From an uncultured Planctomycetaceae bacterium (lineage in GTDB: Bacteria > Planctomycetota > Planctomycetia > Planctomycetales > Planctomycetaceae), in NCBI GenBank assembly GCA_903858815.1, contig CAIOKE010000055.1, positions 1 to 34,928 of the forward strand: a DNA stretch of 34,928 nt. Direction: 5' to 3'. The stretch's first letter is position 1, and every line of letters starts with the position of its first letter. The notes under the pieces are model-generated. The model did no database searches and had not been told where the DNA came from. It saw only the letters and a program-made list of their open reading frames with translations. Shown here piece after piece: positions 1-9,171 of this stretch. The position numbers and the translations under genes were made by a program.

Positions 1-805
1 CTACCCCCCCCCCCCCCCCCGACGCGACCCTCCGCTGAGTCCACGCAAAAGCCATCGGACCGACATCCATTCATTCAACCTGCCCAATGCCACAGCACCG
101 AATGCAGATCAATTGGCCATTCCCAGGGTCGCAGAGCAGCTCATCCATGCATTTCTCTGCTGCGGCACGTGTCAGCCATCAGGTTCTCGATCCCACTCAC
201 GCCGACCGAAGCATCAGCAGGCGCCACTGCATCAGCATGCAGACTCAAGGCGAGCCGGTGCGAAATTTACCGGCCGGAAAACTCACCCAGCATTGCAGCA
301 ATTGCAGTTCGACAGGAAGGGATTCGGGCACAACCGGCTGGATTTGCAGTGGGCTCAGTTTTTCTGTCGAGCCATGATCTCTTTTGACGCCTGCATTGCA
401 TCGGCACGTCCTGATTCGCCTGATCTCAAACAGTTCCACAACGATTCCCGCCACGACGACTTCAGCTCAACACAACCTACGATTACCACCGTGAATTTTT
501 GCAGTTTTTTCGTCACGAATCCCGCTGACCGGTTAATACGCTGCTGCGAAGTCATCACGGTCTGGTTTCTCCCTCGACAGTCAGAGGCAACTCTGCAATT
601 TGAACATCCCTTTTCTGCAGAATTGATGCAGAGCTGGAAGCATGCGGACTGGTATTGCAATGTCTCAGCCTCTTCGGTCACGTTTTGCGTGTCCAGTAAA
701 CATCGCCACGGCGAAATTATTCCGCTCAAGTGTTTTCCCATCTGACTTTCTTTCACATTTGGCTACGACCGCCCACACCGCGTCTAAAAGCCCAGGGCCC
801 CTGCA
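1..805. other. Stretch without a convincing gene
   Basis: Open frames exist on both strands here, including about 210 codons on the plus strand and 133 on the minus strand. None has a recognisable domain, a hydrophobic or catalytic motif, or a credible start, and their compositions look like antisense or out-of-frame translation. The sequence may be intergenic or a decayed gene. The last part is the 5' leader of the metallophosphoesterase gene at 806. No clear promoter, terminator or RNA gene was seen. Confidence 0.5.
4..20. repeat. 17-nt poly-C homopolymer
   Basis: Bases 4 to 20 are an uninterrupted run of 17 cytosines. A tract this long is unusual in a mixed-composition bacterial genome. 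It could be a slippage-prone (phase-variable) tract or an assembly or scaffold-edge artefact. No reading frame or promoter could be tied to it. Confidence 0.9.
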
Positions 806-2405
806 ATGAAGGTAATCTCTGTTACGATCCTGCTCTGGCTCATGTTCTTTCAGGCCCCTGGCGGATTGCCGTATTCGCTGGACGAAGGTTCCACAGCAAA
901 CACGGGCTTGACACCGCCTGCAGGTACTCAGTCCACCAGTACCACAGAACAACCAGATCCCCGGATTGGCGGTCGGCAGAATCCACAGCAACCCGATCAG
1001 ATTCGAAATCGAGATGAAGGTCGTCCCGCAGCATCACGAGGTGGTCGCAACGGCAAAGGTGGCAGTGGTCTCGGCAACTACACCGTCCCGCCACCGGCCA
1101 ACAATGTGCCAGAGCATCTGTTTAATATCGTGCTTGGTCGTCCCACAGCCTGCAGTATCACGGTGCGTGTGTTGCTGCATCAGGCCGCAACAGCCAGTCT
1201 GCAATACGGCCCTGCAGGTGGTCCACTTTTGCTGAAGACACACGAAGTACCGGTGGCTGCTCGCGATACTGTCGATTTTGTATTGACCTCACTGCAGGGA
1301 AACACCCGTTATGCCTATCGACTGATCTGTCAGCCGGAAGGCGGCCCGCCGATCACCAGCAACGAATACAGTTTCCACACACAACGCGCCACAGGCAGCC
1401 GTTTTGTCTTCACCGTCACTTCAGACTCCCATCTGGATGAAAACACCAGTGGCGAGGTCTATCTGCGAACACTGAATAATGCCCTTGCTGAGACGCCCGA
1501 TTTCCATTTCGAACTGGGCGACACATTCATGACCGGCAAATATGTGAAGCCAGAATACTCAGAGCCACAGTACCTGGCTCAACGGTACTATCTGGGAAGT
1601 CTCTGCCACTCAGCCCCGCTGTTCTTTGCACTGGGCAACCATGACGGCGAACAGGGCAGTCGTGGATCTCTGACCTGGGCCACACAAACTCGCAAACGCC
1701 TGTTCCCCAATCCTGAACCAGACGGATTCTACACAGGAAACGAACAAAGTGAACCAGTGACGGGGCTGCCGCAGAACTACTATCAGTGGAAGTGGGGTGA
1801 CGCACAATTCATCGTCCTCGATCCATTTCGCTATACAACTCAGCGTGGTCGCGATGGCAACAACTGGTCATGGACACTTGGCGACAGACAATATCGCTGG
1901 CTGAAGGCCAGCCTTGAAAACACAACCGCAGCATATCGCTTCGTTTTCCTGCATCATCTGGTTGGTGGCTCACCAGGCAACAGTCGTGGCGGCATTGAAG
2001 TCGCAAGGCTCTGGGAATGGGGGTGGTGAATCACCTGACGGAACAAAGGAATTCGCGTCCCGCCGCCCCGGCTGGGAACTGCCCATTCATGATCTGCTGG
2101 TCAAACATGGAGTGTCAATCGTGTTCCACGGTCATGACCACCTGTTCGTGAAACAGGACCTCGACGGCATCGTTTATCAGGAGGTTCCTCAACCCGGTCA
2201 TCCACGATCAGGCAATATTCAGACCGCAAAGGAATATGGGTACCTCAGCGGTGAAACACAAAGCAGCTCCGGATTGATTCGAGTGCAGGTCGGGGCCGCA
2301 GAATTACGTGCTGATTACGTGCGCACGTGGCTGCCGGCTTCTGAAAATGACAACCGACGGAATGGTGATGTCAGCTATTCGTATGTTGTGCCGGCAAAAA
2401 AGTAA
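806..2405 (+). pseudogene. Secreted metallophosphoesterase, purple-acid-phosphatase-like, split by a frameshift
   Basis: This encodes a calcineurin-like phosphoesterase that would act outside the cytoplasm. The first frame (806-2029, 407 codons) starts with a hydrophobic signal peptide, followed by a low-complexity Pro/Gly/Arg linker and a fibronectin-III-like domain as in purple acid phosphatases. Metal-site motifs follow in order: TSDSHLD, ELGDTF, ALGNHDG and FLHH. The frame ends early at TGA 2027-2029. The missing last motif, FHGHDH, and the C-terminus lie in another frame ending at 2405. Removing one G from the G5 run at 2019-2023 joins them as EWGGESPDGT and gives a 532-residue protein of sensible length. 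The family call is firm. The substrate is unknown. Whether the frameshift is real or a homopolymer sequencing error cannot be told from one sequence. Confidence 0.85.
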
Positions 2406-2671
2406 CGGTCGCGCAGATTCTGAACTGTCGCTCTCAATTTCGGTCAGAAGCAATCTCAGGAACTCCATGCAGACAACGTTGTGTTGAGACTCGCACAGCC
2501 TGCTCAGGATGAAATTCCCGCTGATCCACTGCGTCGCCGTTATCGTTTCGCAACATCCACGCAAAACCATTGGATTGCAGGATCGCACTCGCTCAATCTC
2601 TGTTTTCCAATGACTCAGCAGCAGCAAAAGGGACGATGCTGCAGTGAAATCCCGGCAGCCTGCAGGCCTGA

Positions 2672-3761
2672 CGAGCCGTCGTCGTTTGCAGACTCGCGAA
2701 CAAAATCCACAACCTGGGCATCATCGGCACTACAGCACAAACAATCATCCCAGAGTCAGAAGAGCACCGGCCTGCTTTTCTGCGAAATTTTCTCCCTGAG
2801 TGTTTTGTGTGGGAACCGTCCGCAAGTGTTGCGGCAGAATTCGCCCTGCTGACTCGACAGTTCTGGCAGTACAACGCAGGGCAGGCTCTGCAATCAGCAG
2901 CGGTGGGCCATGGAATGACGCTGCACAAACTGCAGCGGGAGGTTGAACACATTGACCTCAGCTGCTCTCTGTCACCCCGACTCAGTGCTCGACTTTCCAG
3001 CCTGATGCAGTCGGTGGAACATCGTGATGGATATGCAGTGTATTATAATGCACTGCAGACGTGGTCCTGCGATCTGCCGGAATCGTGGTACAGTGACCAG
3101 CTGTTGATTGAATCGATTGCAATCCATACCAGGAAAAATGATGTCCTGCGTGAAGCGCGTTCCACTCAGATTTTCTGAGTTTCCGCGTTTGAGTTCTTTC
3201 CGCTGCTGGAGCGTGACATCACTGGCTGGCAGGCTGAAGTACAGGAGTCACAGGAACGGCTTGCCGTTGCCGATCCGGACATGCATGCCGAGATTGAATC
3301 GCACGTATCGCTGGTCCAATTATGCACGGGAAACGGTATCAAGGGCCTGAGTACCCCACGGGCCTTTGGAGCAATCCGGCTGCAGGCCCCCAATATGCAG
3401 AAAGCTCAGTACAGGTTTCCTGAGGACCTCGTTCATGAATGTTCGCACCTTCACCTGAACGCCATCCTGATCGCCGATTCGTTGCTGACGAATCCTCAGG
3501 AAGTCAATCGTTCGCCACTAAGACCAGCCCCCTCGCCCGATGATTCAGATCCTGCACGGCACATTTGTGCTGGCCCGTGCCTGTCGAGTCCATGCTCGGC
3601 TGAGTCGGCAGTACCCTGAGTTGCGGCTTGAAGCGGCACGTGAAAAATTCGCGGAGCAGTTTCGCAGTGGCATGCAGGTGCTTAACGACCACATGCAGCC
3701 AACAAACAAAGGTACAGTTCTGTTAAACTCGCTCAATCGCGTCCTCAATGAACTGAACTGA
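2672..3761 (+). pseudogene. Broken HExxH-motif protein (putative aKG-HExxH peptide beta-hydroxylase type)
   Basis: Three pieces read as one protein. The first (coding-like from about 2672, first usable start GTG at 2807) ends at an in-frame TGA at 3176-3178. The same frame continues and contains the key motif FPEDLVHECSHLHLNAI, an HExxH with downstream Leu/Asn as in the HExxH-domain family linked to ribosomal peptide modification. Near 3520-3523 one extra base shifts the frame. Reading on from DQPPRPM gives the usual C-terminal segment (ILHGTFVLARA) to the stop at 3759-3761. No start or ribosome binding site is visible at the 5' end, so a further lesion there is possible. 2406-2671 carries nothing recognisable. 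No precursor peptide or other RiPP gene lies nearby. The family call comes from motif pattern only and is moderate. Confidence 0.6.
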
Positions 3762-3773
3762 AATGAACTGAAC
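3749..3773 (+). repeat. TGAAC pentanucleotide tandem repeat
   Basis: Five consecutive 5-nt units (TGAAC, TGAAC, TGAAA, TGAAC, TGAAC) span the end of the HExxH pseudogene and include its stop codon. This is a short imperfect microsatellite; no function is evident. Confidence 0.85.
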
Positions 3774-3965
3774 CCGACGCGCGGAAACCGCCGTATGGGC
3801 ACGCTGAATGCCCCCAAATCCCGATTTTCTCTGCCCTCAACCATTACCTCGACTCCCCAGCACCCGATCAAGCTTGCTTCTCTGGTGCGAATACGCCATG
3901 CTGTTGTCGACAGTGGCATTCAGAGTGCTCGCGGGTTCGTGACTATTCCGGAAAGTGGGCCGAAA

Positions 3966-5369
3966 ATGAAGGATTTGCAACTGAATCGTCGTCAGGCTCT
4001 GCTGGCCGGGGGACTGGGCACACTCAGTATGAGCATGCCCGGGGTGGTGCTGGGCAGCGATGAGGTCAACGCTGCAGGGCAGGCGGTGCGGGCCGAAAAG
4101 TCCTGCATCTTCATCCTCCTGTGTGGTGGCCCCAGCCATGTCGACACATGGGATATGAAGCCGGAAGCACCGCTTGATTATCGCGGGCCTTACATGCCCA
4201 TCGAAACACAGGTTCCGGGGATGCTGATCAATGAGATGCATACCGAGCTGGCGAAGGTTGCCGACCAGTTCACACTGATCAACTCCATGCATCACCCGGG
4301 TGCCATCAGCAATCACTTTGACGCCATGCATAATCTGCTCAGTGGCCAGTCGACCAAGCGAGTCCAGGAGGGAATTCTGAACGACCAGCCGTACCTTGGC
4401 TGTGTCGTCGCTCGCCATAAACCCAGCACTCGAAACTTTGTCTCCAACGCATGGCTGATCCGCTGTGTCGGTCCCCCCGTTTTCTGTGCACCGAATATCG
4501 GGATCGGTGGCTACCTTGGTTCGGCCTACGCGCCTGTGTTTGTCGGGTCGGCAGAAAACCACCCAGCCATGCCCGGTTTTCAGCCCCCGGAGATTTATGC
4601 ACCAGTGGATGAAAGTCGTTTCGGAGACCGCAAATCTCTGCTGACTCAACTGGAATCCGTCCGCTATGACCGCGACAAGCAGGTGAAAGACTGGTCCGAT
4701 CTGCGTGCCAAAACCTACGACGCAATGACTCGTACGGAAGGCCGTGAAGCATTCGAACTGCATCGTGAGCCGGACGCAGTTCGTCAGCGTTATGGCATGC
4801 ATCCGCTGGGCCAGAATCTGCTGCTGGCACGGCGCATGGTGGAAGCCGGAGTGCGATTCATCACCGTCAACGGCTGGACGGGACAGGCGACACATGATAA
4901 GGGTGGCCCCCCCAGCAGCAGCTGGGACATGCACGGGGGCAACATGGGCATGGGGAATGCCTTTGGCGATGGCTCTTACGGAATGGGCTTCTGCCTGCCG
5001 CGACTGGACCAGGCACTGTCGGCCCTGTTGACTGACCTGCGAGATTCCGGCCTGCTGAAAAATACGCTGGTCGTCGTCACCGGAGAATTCGGACGGACAC
5101 CCTACGTTCTGAAACAGGACCCTCCCGGACGGCAACACTGGCCTCAGTGCTTCTCAACAATCCTTGCCGGAGCCGGTATCAAGGGGGGACAGGTTTACGG
5201 GAAATCCAATCGTTACGGCGAATTCCCGACTCACAATGCCGTGCGACCGGAGGAACTTGCGGCCACCATCTACCACGCCCTCGATATTCCAATCAACAAT
5301 CCGCTGGATGCCACTGGAATGTTCCGGTCACTGACGACCGGCAAACCGATCATGGACTTGTTTGGCTGA
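3966..5369 (+). CDS. DUF1501 family protein, Tat-exported
   Basis: A 467-residue DUF1501 protein, a planctomycete-enriched family related to the alkaline phosphatase/sulfatase fold. Its substrate is unknown. The chosen ATG at 3966 gives a twin-arginine signal (NRRQALL, then a Gly/Leu-rich segment). The frame is open 57 codons further upstream, but that part lacks signal-peptide character. Family motifs include GGPSHVDTWD near the N-terminus, GEFGRTP about 90 residues from the end, a following HWPQ, and the NRYGE segment. In planctomycetes DUF1501 genes usually follow a DUF1549/DUF1553 cytochrome-type partner; here the upstream neighbour is the HExxH pseudogene. The 3' end overlaps the convergent Lgt-like gene by 20 bp. 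Confidence 0.9.
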   Translation: MKDLQLNRRQALLAGGLGTLSMSMPGVVLGSDEVNAAGQAVRAEKSCIFILLCGGPSHVDTWDMKPEAPLDYRGPYMPIETQVPGMLINEMHTELAKVADQFTLINSMHHPGAISNHFDAMHNLLSGQSTKRVQEGILNDQPYLGCVVARHKPSTRNFVSNAWLIRCVGPPVFCAPNIGIGGYLGSAYAPVFVGSAENHPAMPGFQPPEIYAPVDESRFGDRKSLLTQLESVRYDRDKQVKDWSDLRAKTYDAMTRTEGREAFELHREPDAVRQRYGMHPLGQNLLLARRMVEAGVRFITVNGWTGQATHDKGGPPSSSWDMHGGNMGMGNAFGDGSYGMGFCLPRLDQALSALLTDLRDSGLLKNTLVVVTGEFGRTPYVLKQDPPGRQHWPQCFSTILAGAGIKGGQVYGKSNRYGEFPTHNAVRPEELAATIYHALDIPINNPLDATGMFRSLTTGKPIMDLFG

Positions 5370-6048
5370 TGCCTGGCGTATCCCGATACCATAGCCAGCC
5401 GAATCCAGCGATCAGCATCAGACTGGCCCACTGATACAGGGTCAATCCCGCTGAAAACCGCACCTCCGGACGAATGAACTCCGTCAGGAATCGCCAGCCT
5501 GCATAGGCGATGATATAGATTTTGATCAGCTGGCCTCGACACAGCTGCCGTCGCAGTGCCACAGCCATGATACCGGCAGCCACCGCATGAAATGCCGTCT
5601 CGTAAAGCTGCACCGGGTGACGCGGCTGCCCGTCAATCTGACGAAACACCACGCCCCATGGCAGTGTTGTGGGAGTTCCATAACAGCAGCCACCCACGAA
5701 ACAACCAATCCTGCCAATTGCGATGGCGACAGCAACCGGCACGGAAAAACTGTCCCCCGTGCGAGTTCGAACACCTAGACACCACTTCGCTGTCTCAACC
5801 CCCAGATACCCGCCCGCCATCCCCAGCAGGATCGTTTTGCCATCTGAAAACCATGCAGCGCCACTCAGAAATGACTGCCAGTCCGAAAACAGAAACGGCA
5901 GTTTAGCGCCGATCATGGAACCACAGAATGCACCCACTCCGATGCCCAGCCGCTCAGTCGCAGCAAGTCCCAGATTACGCTGTGTCTGCCGCGACAGAAC
6001 AAAGGCCGCCAGCACCGCCAGCAACATGATGCAGGAATAAGCCCACAT
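5350..6048 (-). CDS. Lgt-like integral membrane protein (prolipoprotein diacylglyceryl transferase family paralog)
   Basis: A 232-residue multi-pass membrane protein of the Lgt superfamily. The signature around residues 112-124 reads GRIGCFVGGCCYG, and RHPVQLYE and EFIRPE follow, matching the fold's conserved Arg positions (about R113 and R193). Canonical Lgt moves diacylglycerol from phosphatidylglycerol to the lipobox cysteine. This copy lacks several residues that define it in E. coli: the HGG His is replaced (GMAGGYLG), and the Asn and Glu of the GRxGNF signature are Cys or Gly. A standard lipoprotein role is therefore doubtful. Its ATG overlaps the stop of the radical SAM gene (TGATG), so the two are probably translationally coupled. 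Lipid handling for that enzyme is an inference. Confidence 0.8.
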   Translation of the reverse strand: MWAYSCIMLLAVLAAFVLSRQTQRNLGLAATERLGIGVGAFCGSMIGAKLPFLFSDWQSFLSGAAWFSDGKTILLGMAGGYLGVETAKWCLGVRTRTGDSFSVPVAVAIAIGRIGCFVGGCCYGTPTTLPWGVVFRQIDGQPRHPVQLYETAFHAVAAGIMAVALRRQLCRGQLIKIYIIAYAGWRFLTEFIRPEVRFSAGLTLYQWASLMLIAGFGWLWYRDTPGISQTSP

Positions 6049-7580
6049 CAGTCGGCCCCGCCCAGTGTCACAAGGCCCGCTGCTGCCGGCTTAGCAGCGG
6101 AGCCCCGCAACGCCGGCAGAGCTACTCGGCCATCACGATACAACAGATTGTAGGCACAAAATGGGATCAGATGACCACTGGGCAGCACATGATGCACACA
6201 CGACTTCATCAGCTGCCGAATGTCAAAGTTCCACGCATCCATGAAACTTGTCGTCGTAATTCGAAACACGTCCGCCGGAGACAGATCTTCCGTCAGACAG
6301 CGTCGAAAGAACGAGATGGCCGACTGCTCCACTGCAGCACTCAGCTCCGCTGCCACTGCGTTGCCCTGACGAGCACGCGATACCGTCGCCGGGAAGCCTG
6401 CTGCTGCCGGCAGTGCCACACTGCTGCAACTATCATCACAACCACTTGACTGCCGGGACATGAATTTCGCGATCAGATCACGAGCACTTCCGCGATTGAA
6501 TGTGATTCCGTTTGCCAGCAGATCAAGATGGTTCTGGATATCGATGAAACGAGTCAGGGGAGTCAATCGCCCCTGTTCCCGATAGGCATAGGCCAGTGAA
6601 TGGGCATTCGGATGAGCACACGGCAGTGGCAGAAAATCAGATTCCTGCCAAACCCCGGCAGATTGCTCTGCAAGTCCCCGAATGATGTCCGGAAATGTCA
6701 CACGACGCTCCAGCGTTTCCGGCAATGGACAGCGTCCGACATACGTCGCAGGCTGAAAACTGACCCCCGTGATCCACGGACGCTCCGCACCGAAGCGAAC
6801 GATCGCCCCCAGCTGCTGCGTATTGACATCCGTCTCCACCGTACAGACGAGGATTGTGCGAATATCCCGCTTTCCCAGCTCTTCGATCGCACGCAGTTTC
6901 GTCTGCAGCAGAGGTTCACCACGCAGCGTCTGACTGCTGGCTTCGTCAAGACCATCGAACTGCAGATACACTTCGCACCGTCGGTTTCGCTGCTGCAGCT
7001 CATCCAGCAGACGCTGATCCGTGGCCAGACGTACCCCGTTGGTATTGATCATCACAATATCAATCGGCTGCCGACAGGCATAATCCAGAATCTCGACGAA
7101 CTGCGGATGAATTGTAGGTTCACCGCCCGACAGTTGCAAAATTTCGGGCCGCCCTTCGTACTGCACCAGAAAATCAATCGCTCGCCGACAGTCCTCTACA
7201 GTGACATGTACGCCACCCGGTCGACTGGATGCGTAACACAAAGGACACGTCAGGTTGCAGGAGGACGAAATCTCCAGCACACCAATACACGTATGCTGCT
7301 CATGCTCGGTACACAGCCCACAGTCGAAGGGACAACCACGCCGAGGTTCGATCGCAAAGCCGACCGGAAGCTTGCCCGGCAGGCTGTACTCCATCCGATC
7401 AAACCAGCGATCATCACTGCACACAAAATCTTCACGGGCGCCGTGCTGCACACACTGCTTCAGAAAATAAACGCGACCGTTTCGAGACACGATCTTCGCG
7501 GGTACGACGGCGAGGCACTGCGGACACAGACTCTGAGTCGTTCCAAGAAATCGATGATCACGCAGCTTCAGTCTGGCCAT
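6048..7580 (-). CDS. Radical SAM enzyme of the MJ0619/Tes (tetraether lipid synthase-like) family
   Basis: A 510-residue radical SAM protein. The SAM cluster motif is CNLTCPLC (C108, C112, C115), with GGEP about 45 residues later. The N-terminus has CPQC (C19, C22), a VYFLKQC segment, and a second Cx3Cx2C triad in GCPFDCGLC (C83, C87, C90) just before the main motif. A segment with IPFCAYN lies near the C-terminus. This layout and length resemble Methanocaldococcus MJ0619, known as Tes, which carries several iron-sulfur clusters and couples lipid tails carbon to carbon. Bacterial homologs have been proposed to make membrane-spanning lipids. The substrate here is unknown, and other relatives are uncharacterised. 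The gene sits in a minus-strand operon, 34 nt after the zinc-ribbon gene and coupled to the Lgt-like gene. No strong Shine-Dalgarno is seen before its ATG. Confidence 0.8.
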   Translation of the reverse strand: MARLKLRDHRFLGTTQSLCPQCLAVVPAKIVSRNGRVYFLKQCVQHGAREDFVCSDDRWFDRMEYSLPGKLPVGFAIEPRRGCPFDCGLCTEHEQHTCIGVLEISSSCNLTCPLCYASSRPGGVHVTVEDCRRAIDFLVQYEGRPEILQLSGGEPTIHPQFVEILDYACRQPIDIVMINTNGVRLATDQRLLDELQQRNRRCEVYLQFDGLDEASSQTLRGEPLLQTKLRAIEELGKRDIRTILVCTVETDVNTQQLGAIVRFGAERPWITGVSFQPATYVGRCPLPETLERRVTFPDIIRGLAEQSAGVWQESDFLPLPCAHPNAHSLAYAYREQGRLTPLTRFIDIQNHLDLLANGITFNRGSARDLIAKFMSRQSSGCDDSCSSVALPAAAGFPATVSRARQGNAVAAELSAAVEQSAISFFRRCLTEDLSPADVFRITTTSFMDAWNFDIRQLMKSCVHHVLPSGHLIPFCAYNLLYRDGRVALPALRGSAAKPAAAGLVTLGGAD

Positions 7581-7614
7581 CTTTTTTACCGTTCAGATCA
7601 GGCACCGCATACAG

Positions 7615-8331
7615 CTAATCACGATCCACATCACGTCGATAGCGAGCTGCGATCAGCTTGCCGGTCAGGAACAGGCCAGCGAGCACAGCAAACCCCGCCG
7701 CCGGCAGAATGATGGCGAATGGATCACTGGAATTCGCCCCCGACGCAAGGACACCAAAGCACAGAACCACAAAACCCACAACCGCACTGACACACCACAG
7801 AAGAACCAGACCGGCCGTCACTGCAACCGACGTCAGGAACAGCTCGATCCGTTGCCCACCCTCAACCGATTTTCCTTTCGATTCACGCTGCATCGTCACA
7901 ATCATTGTTCGAACAAGGGGTGGGATCATCAACAGACCGTACAGAATGGCGATCCCAGGTGATGCCTGATACAGCACCAGCCCAACGCCCACCAGCATGA
8001 ACAGCAGCAGGCATGTGATCAGCACACGCACTGCTGATCCGGACGTACTGCTCTCTGCATGTTGAGCACTGATTTCGAAGGGATTGGACTGCAGTGGCGG
8101 CTTTCCGAGCGATCCTGCAACTGCCGGAACAGCAGTCGCTTCAGCGGCAGGCGACAGAACAGCCCGCTGCCCAGCAGACGGTACGGCATCTGCCCCTGTC
8201 CCCCGGCCTGTCGACACCGGACGCGGCAACGCGGTACCTGTCGGAGTAAAACAGAGCCAGCAGTTGGTGTTACCGGCACGCAGCTCAGCACCACAACAGC
8301 GACAACTTCCCGGAGCTGATCCGGTCCTCAT
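7615..8331 (-). CDS. Zinc-ribbon membrane protein, unknown function
   Basis: A 238-residue protein. The first 30 residues hold two Cys pairs (CRCCGAEL and CWLC), consistent with a zinc-ribbon. A Pro/Ala/Gly-rich linker of about 85 residues follows, then roughly four transmembrane segments and a basic cytoplasmic tail. No catalytic motif is seen. Its ATG overlaps the stop of the upstream membrane-protein gene by four bases (ATGA), and the radical SAM gene begins 34 nt downstream, so it is part of the same operon. The function is not recognised; a scaffold or membrane-anchor role for the module is only a guess from context. Confidence 0.75.
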   Translation of the reverse strand: MRTGSAPGSCRCCGAELRAGNTNCWLCFTPTGTALPRPVSTGRGTGADAVPSAGQRAVLSPAAEATAVPAVAGSLGKPPLQSNPFEISAQHAESSTSGSAVRVLITCLLLFMLVGVGLVLYQASPGIAILYGLLMIPPLVRTMIVTMQRESKGKSVEGGQRIELFLTSVAVTAGLVLLWCVSAVVGFVVLCFGVLASGANSSDPFAIILPAAGFAVLAGLFLTGKLIAARYRRDVDRD

Positions 8332-9029
8332 GACTGCTGCTCCTGTCCGGAGACCCGCTGCAGATCAAAAGCCAGCTGGCGTACATGACGAACCATCTGC
8401 CCCACAATGACCCCTGACATCACAATCGCAAGGCCCAGCACGAACTGATGATAGCGAGGCAGCATGGGATGCGGCTGAGCGAGTAATACCCCCTGCGGCC
8501 AGCGTGCACACCCCAGCAACACAACATAACCAACCAGACAGCAGCCCGCAGCGGCTTTCACCCAGTTCAGATTCAGTCGCAGCCCGGCCATCATCACAAT
8601 CAGAAAATAACCGCAGACCATGGGACTGGCGGCCCCCGAGCCACAGAGCAGAACGGCCGTCAGCAGCAGACTGTCAACACAGATCGATAACAATGGCAAA
8701 CGGCGAGGAAACACGCGATCCAGCAACAGCACATGCACCAACAGGCTCCACAACACCCACGCTGCGACAATCACTGTAATCGCCAGATGTCGCTGCTGAG
8801 AAATCGCGACCGCAGAATCCTGCAGAGCAAGCGAGCCAAAACCAGCGTCAACCCGAAACCGCAGCAGATGCGTCAGATAGAACACAGTCAAAGCGACCAC
8901 CCGCAACGCATTGACCCGCAGCTCTGCCTGGTACTGTCGCCAACGACAGACAACATCCCACGCCGACGCCGCCGGACCACCAGCCGGATCAACAACCGGA
9001 TCAGTCTTCTCTGCTGCAAGCATATACAA
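8328..9029 (-). CDS. Multi-pass membrane protein, unknown function
   Basis: A 233-residue protein with about five to six predicted transmembrane helices after a hydrophilic N-terminus of about 45 residues, and a short charged C-terminus (RHVRQLAFDLQRV). The helix arrangement resembles the membrane sensor portion of some bacterial kinases or cyclases, but no output domain follows. It is the first gene of the minus-strand operon and overlaps the next by ATGA. Two ATGs lie close together at the start (9029 and 9023), and neither has a strong ribosome binding site. No family is confidently recognised. Confidence 0.7.
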   Translation of the reverse strand: MYMLAAEKTDPVVDPAGGPAASAWDVVCRWRQYQAELRVNALRVVALTVFYLTHLLRFRVDAGFGSLALQDSAVAISQQRHLAITVIVAAWVLWSLLVHVLLLDRVFPRRLPLLSICVDSLLLTAVLLCGSGAASPMVCGYFLIVMMAGLRLNLNWVKAAAGCCLVGYVVLLGCARWPQGVLLAQPHPMLPRYHQFVLGLAIVMSGVIVGQMVRHVRQLAFDLQRVSGQEQQS

Positions 9030-9171
9030 ACGCCACTCGCGGATGAGAATCTGCCTCGGAACACGACAGCAGAAACCCTAATCTGATTTCAAGTTTCCCG
9101 CAAGTCCACAGATAACACTCACAATCCAGGAAACATCAGTCGCTGCCCCAAATGAACGATTTTATGGATCT

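Noticed and set aside
113-745. 210-codon plus-strand frame in the first 800 bases
   Set aside because: No domain, no signal peptide and no ribosome binding site; several overlapping frames of similar quality exist.
3176-3178. In-frame TGA as a possible selenocysteine codon in the HExxH gene
   Set aside because: No SECIS-like hairpin is evident after it, the site is not near a catalytic motif, and the same gene has a second lesion, so a nonsense mutation or error is simpler.
3837-5138. 433-codon open frame antisense to the first DUF1501 gene
   Set aside because: It has no domain features and mirrors the well-supported DUF1501 coding strand.
6600-7712. 370-codon plus-strand frame
   Set aside because: It is the complement of the radical SAM gene, whose cysteine motifs are unambiguous.
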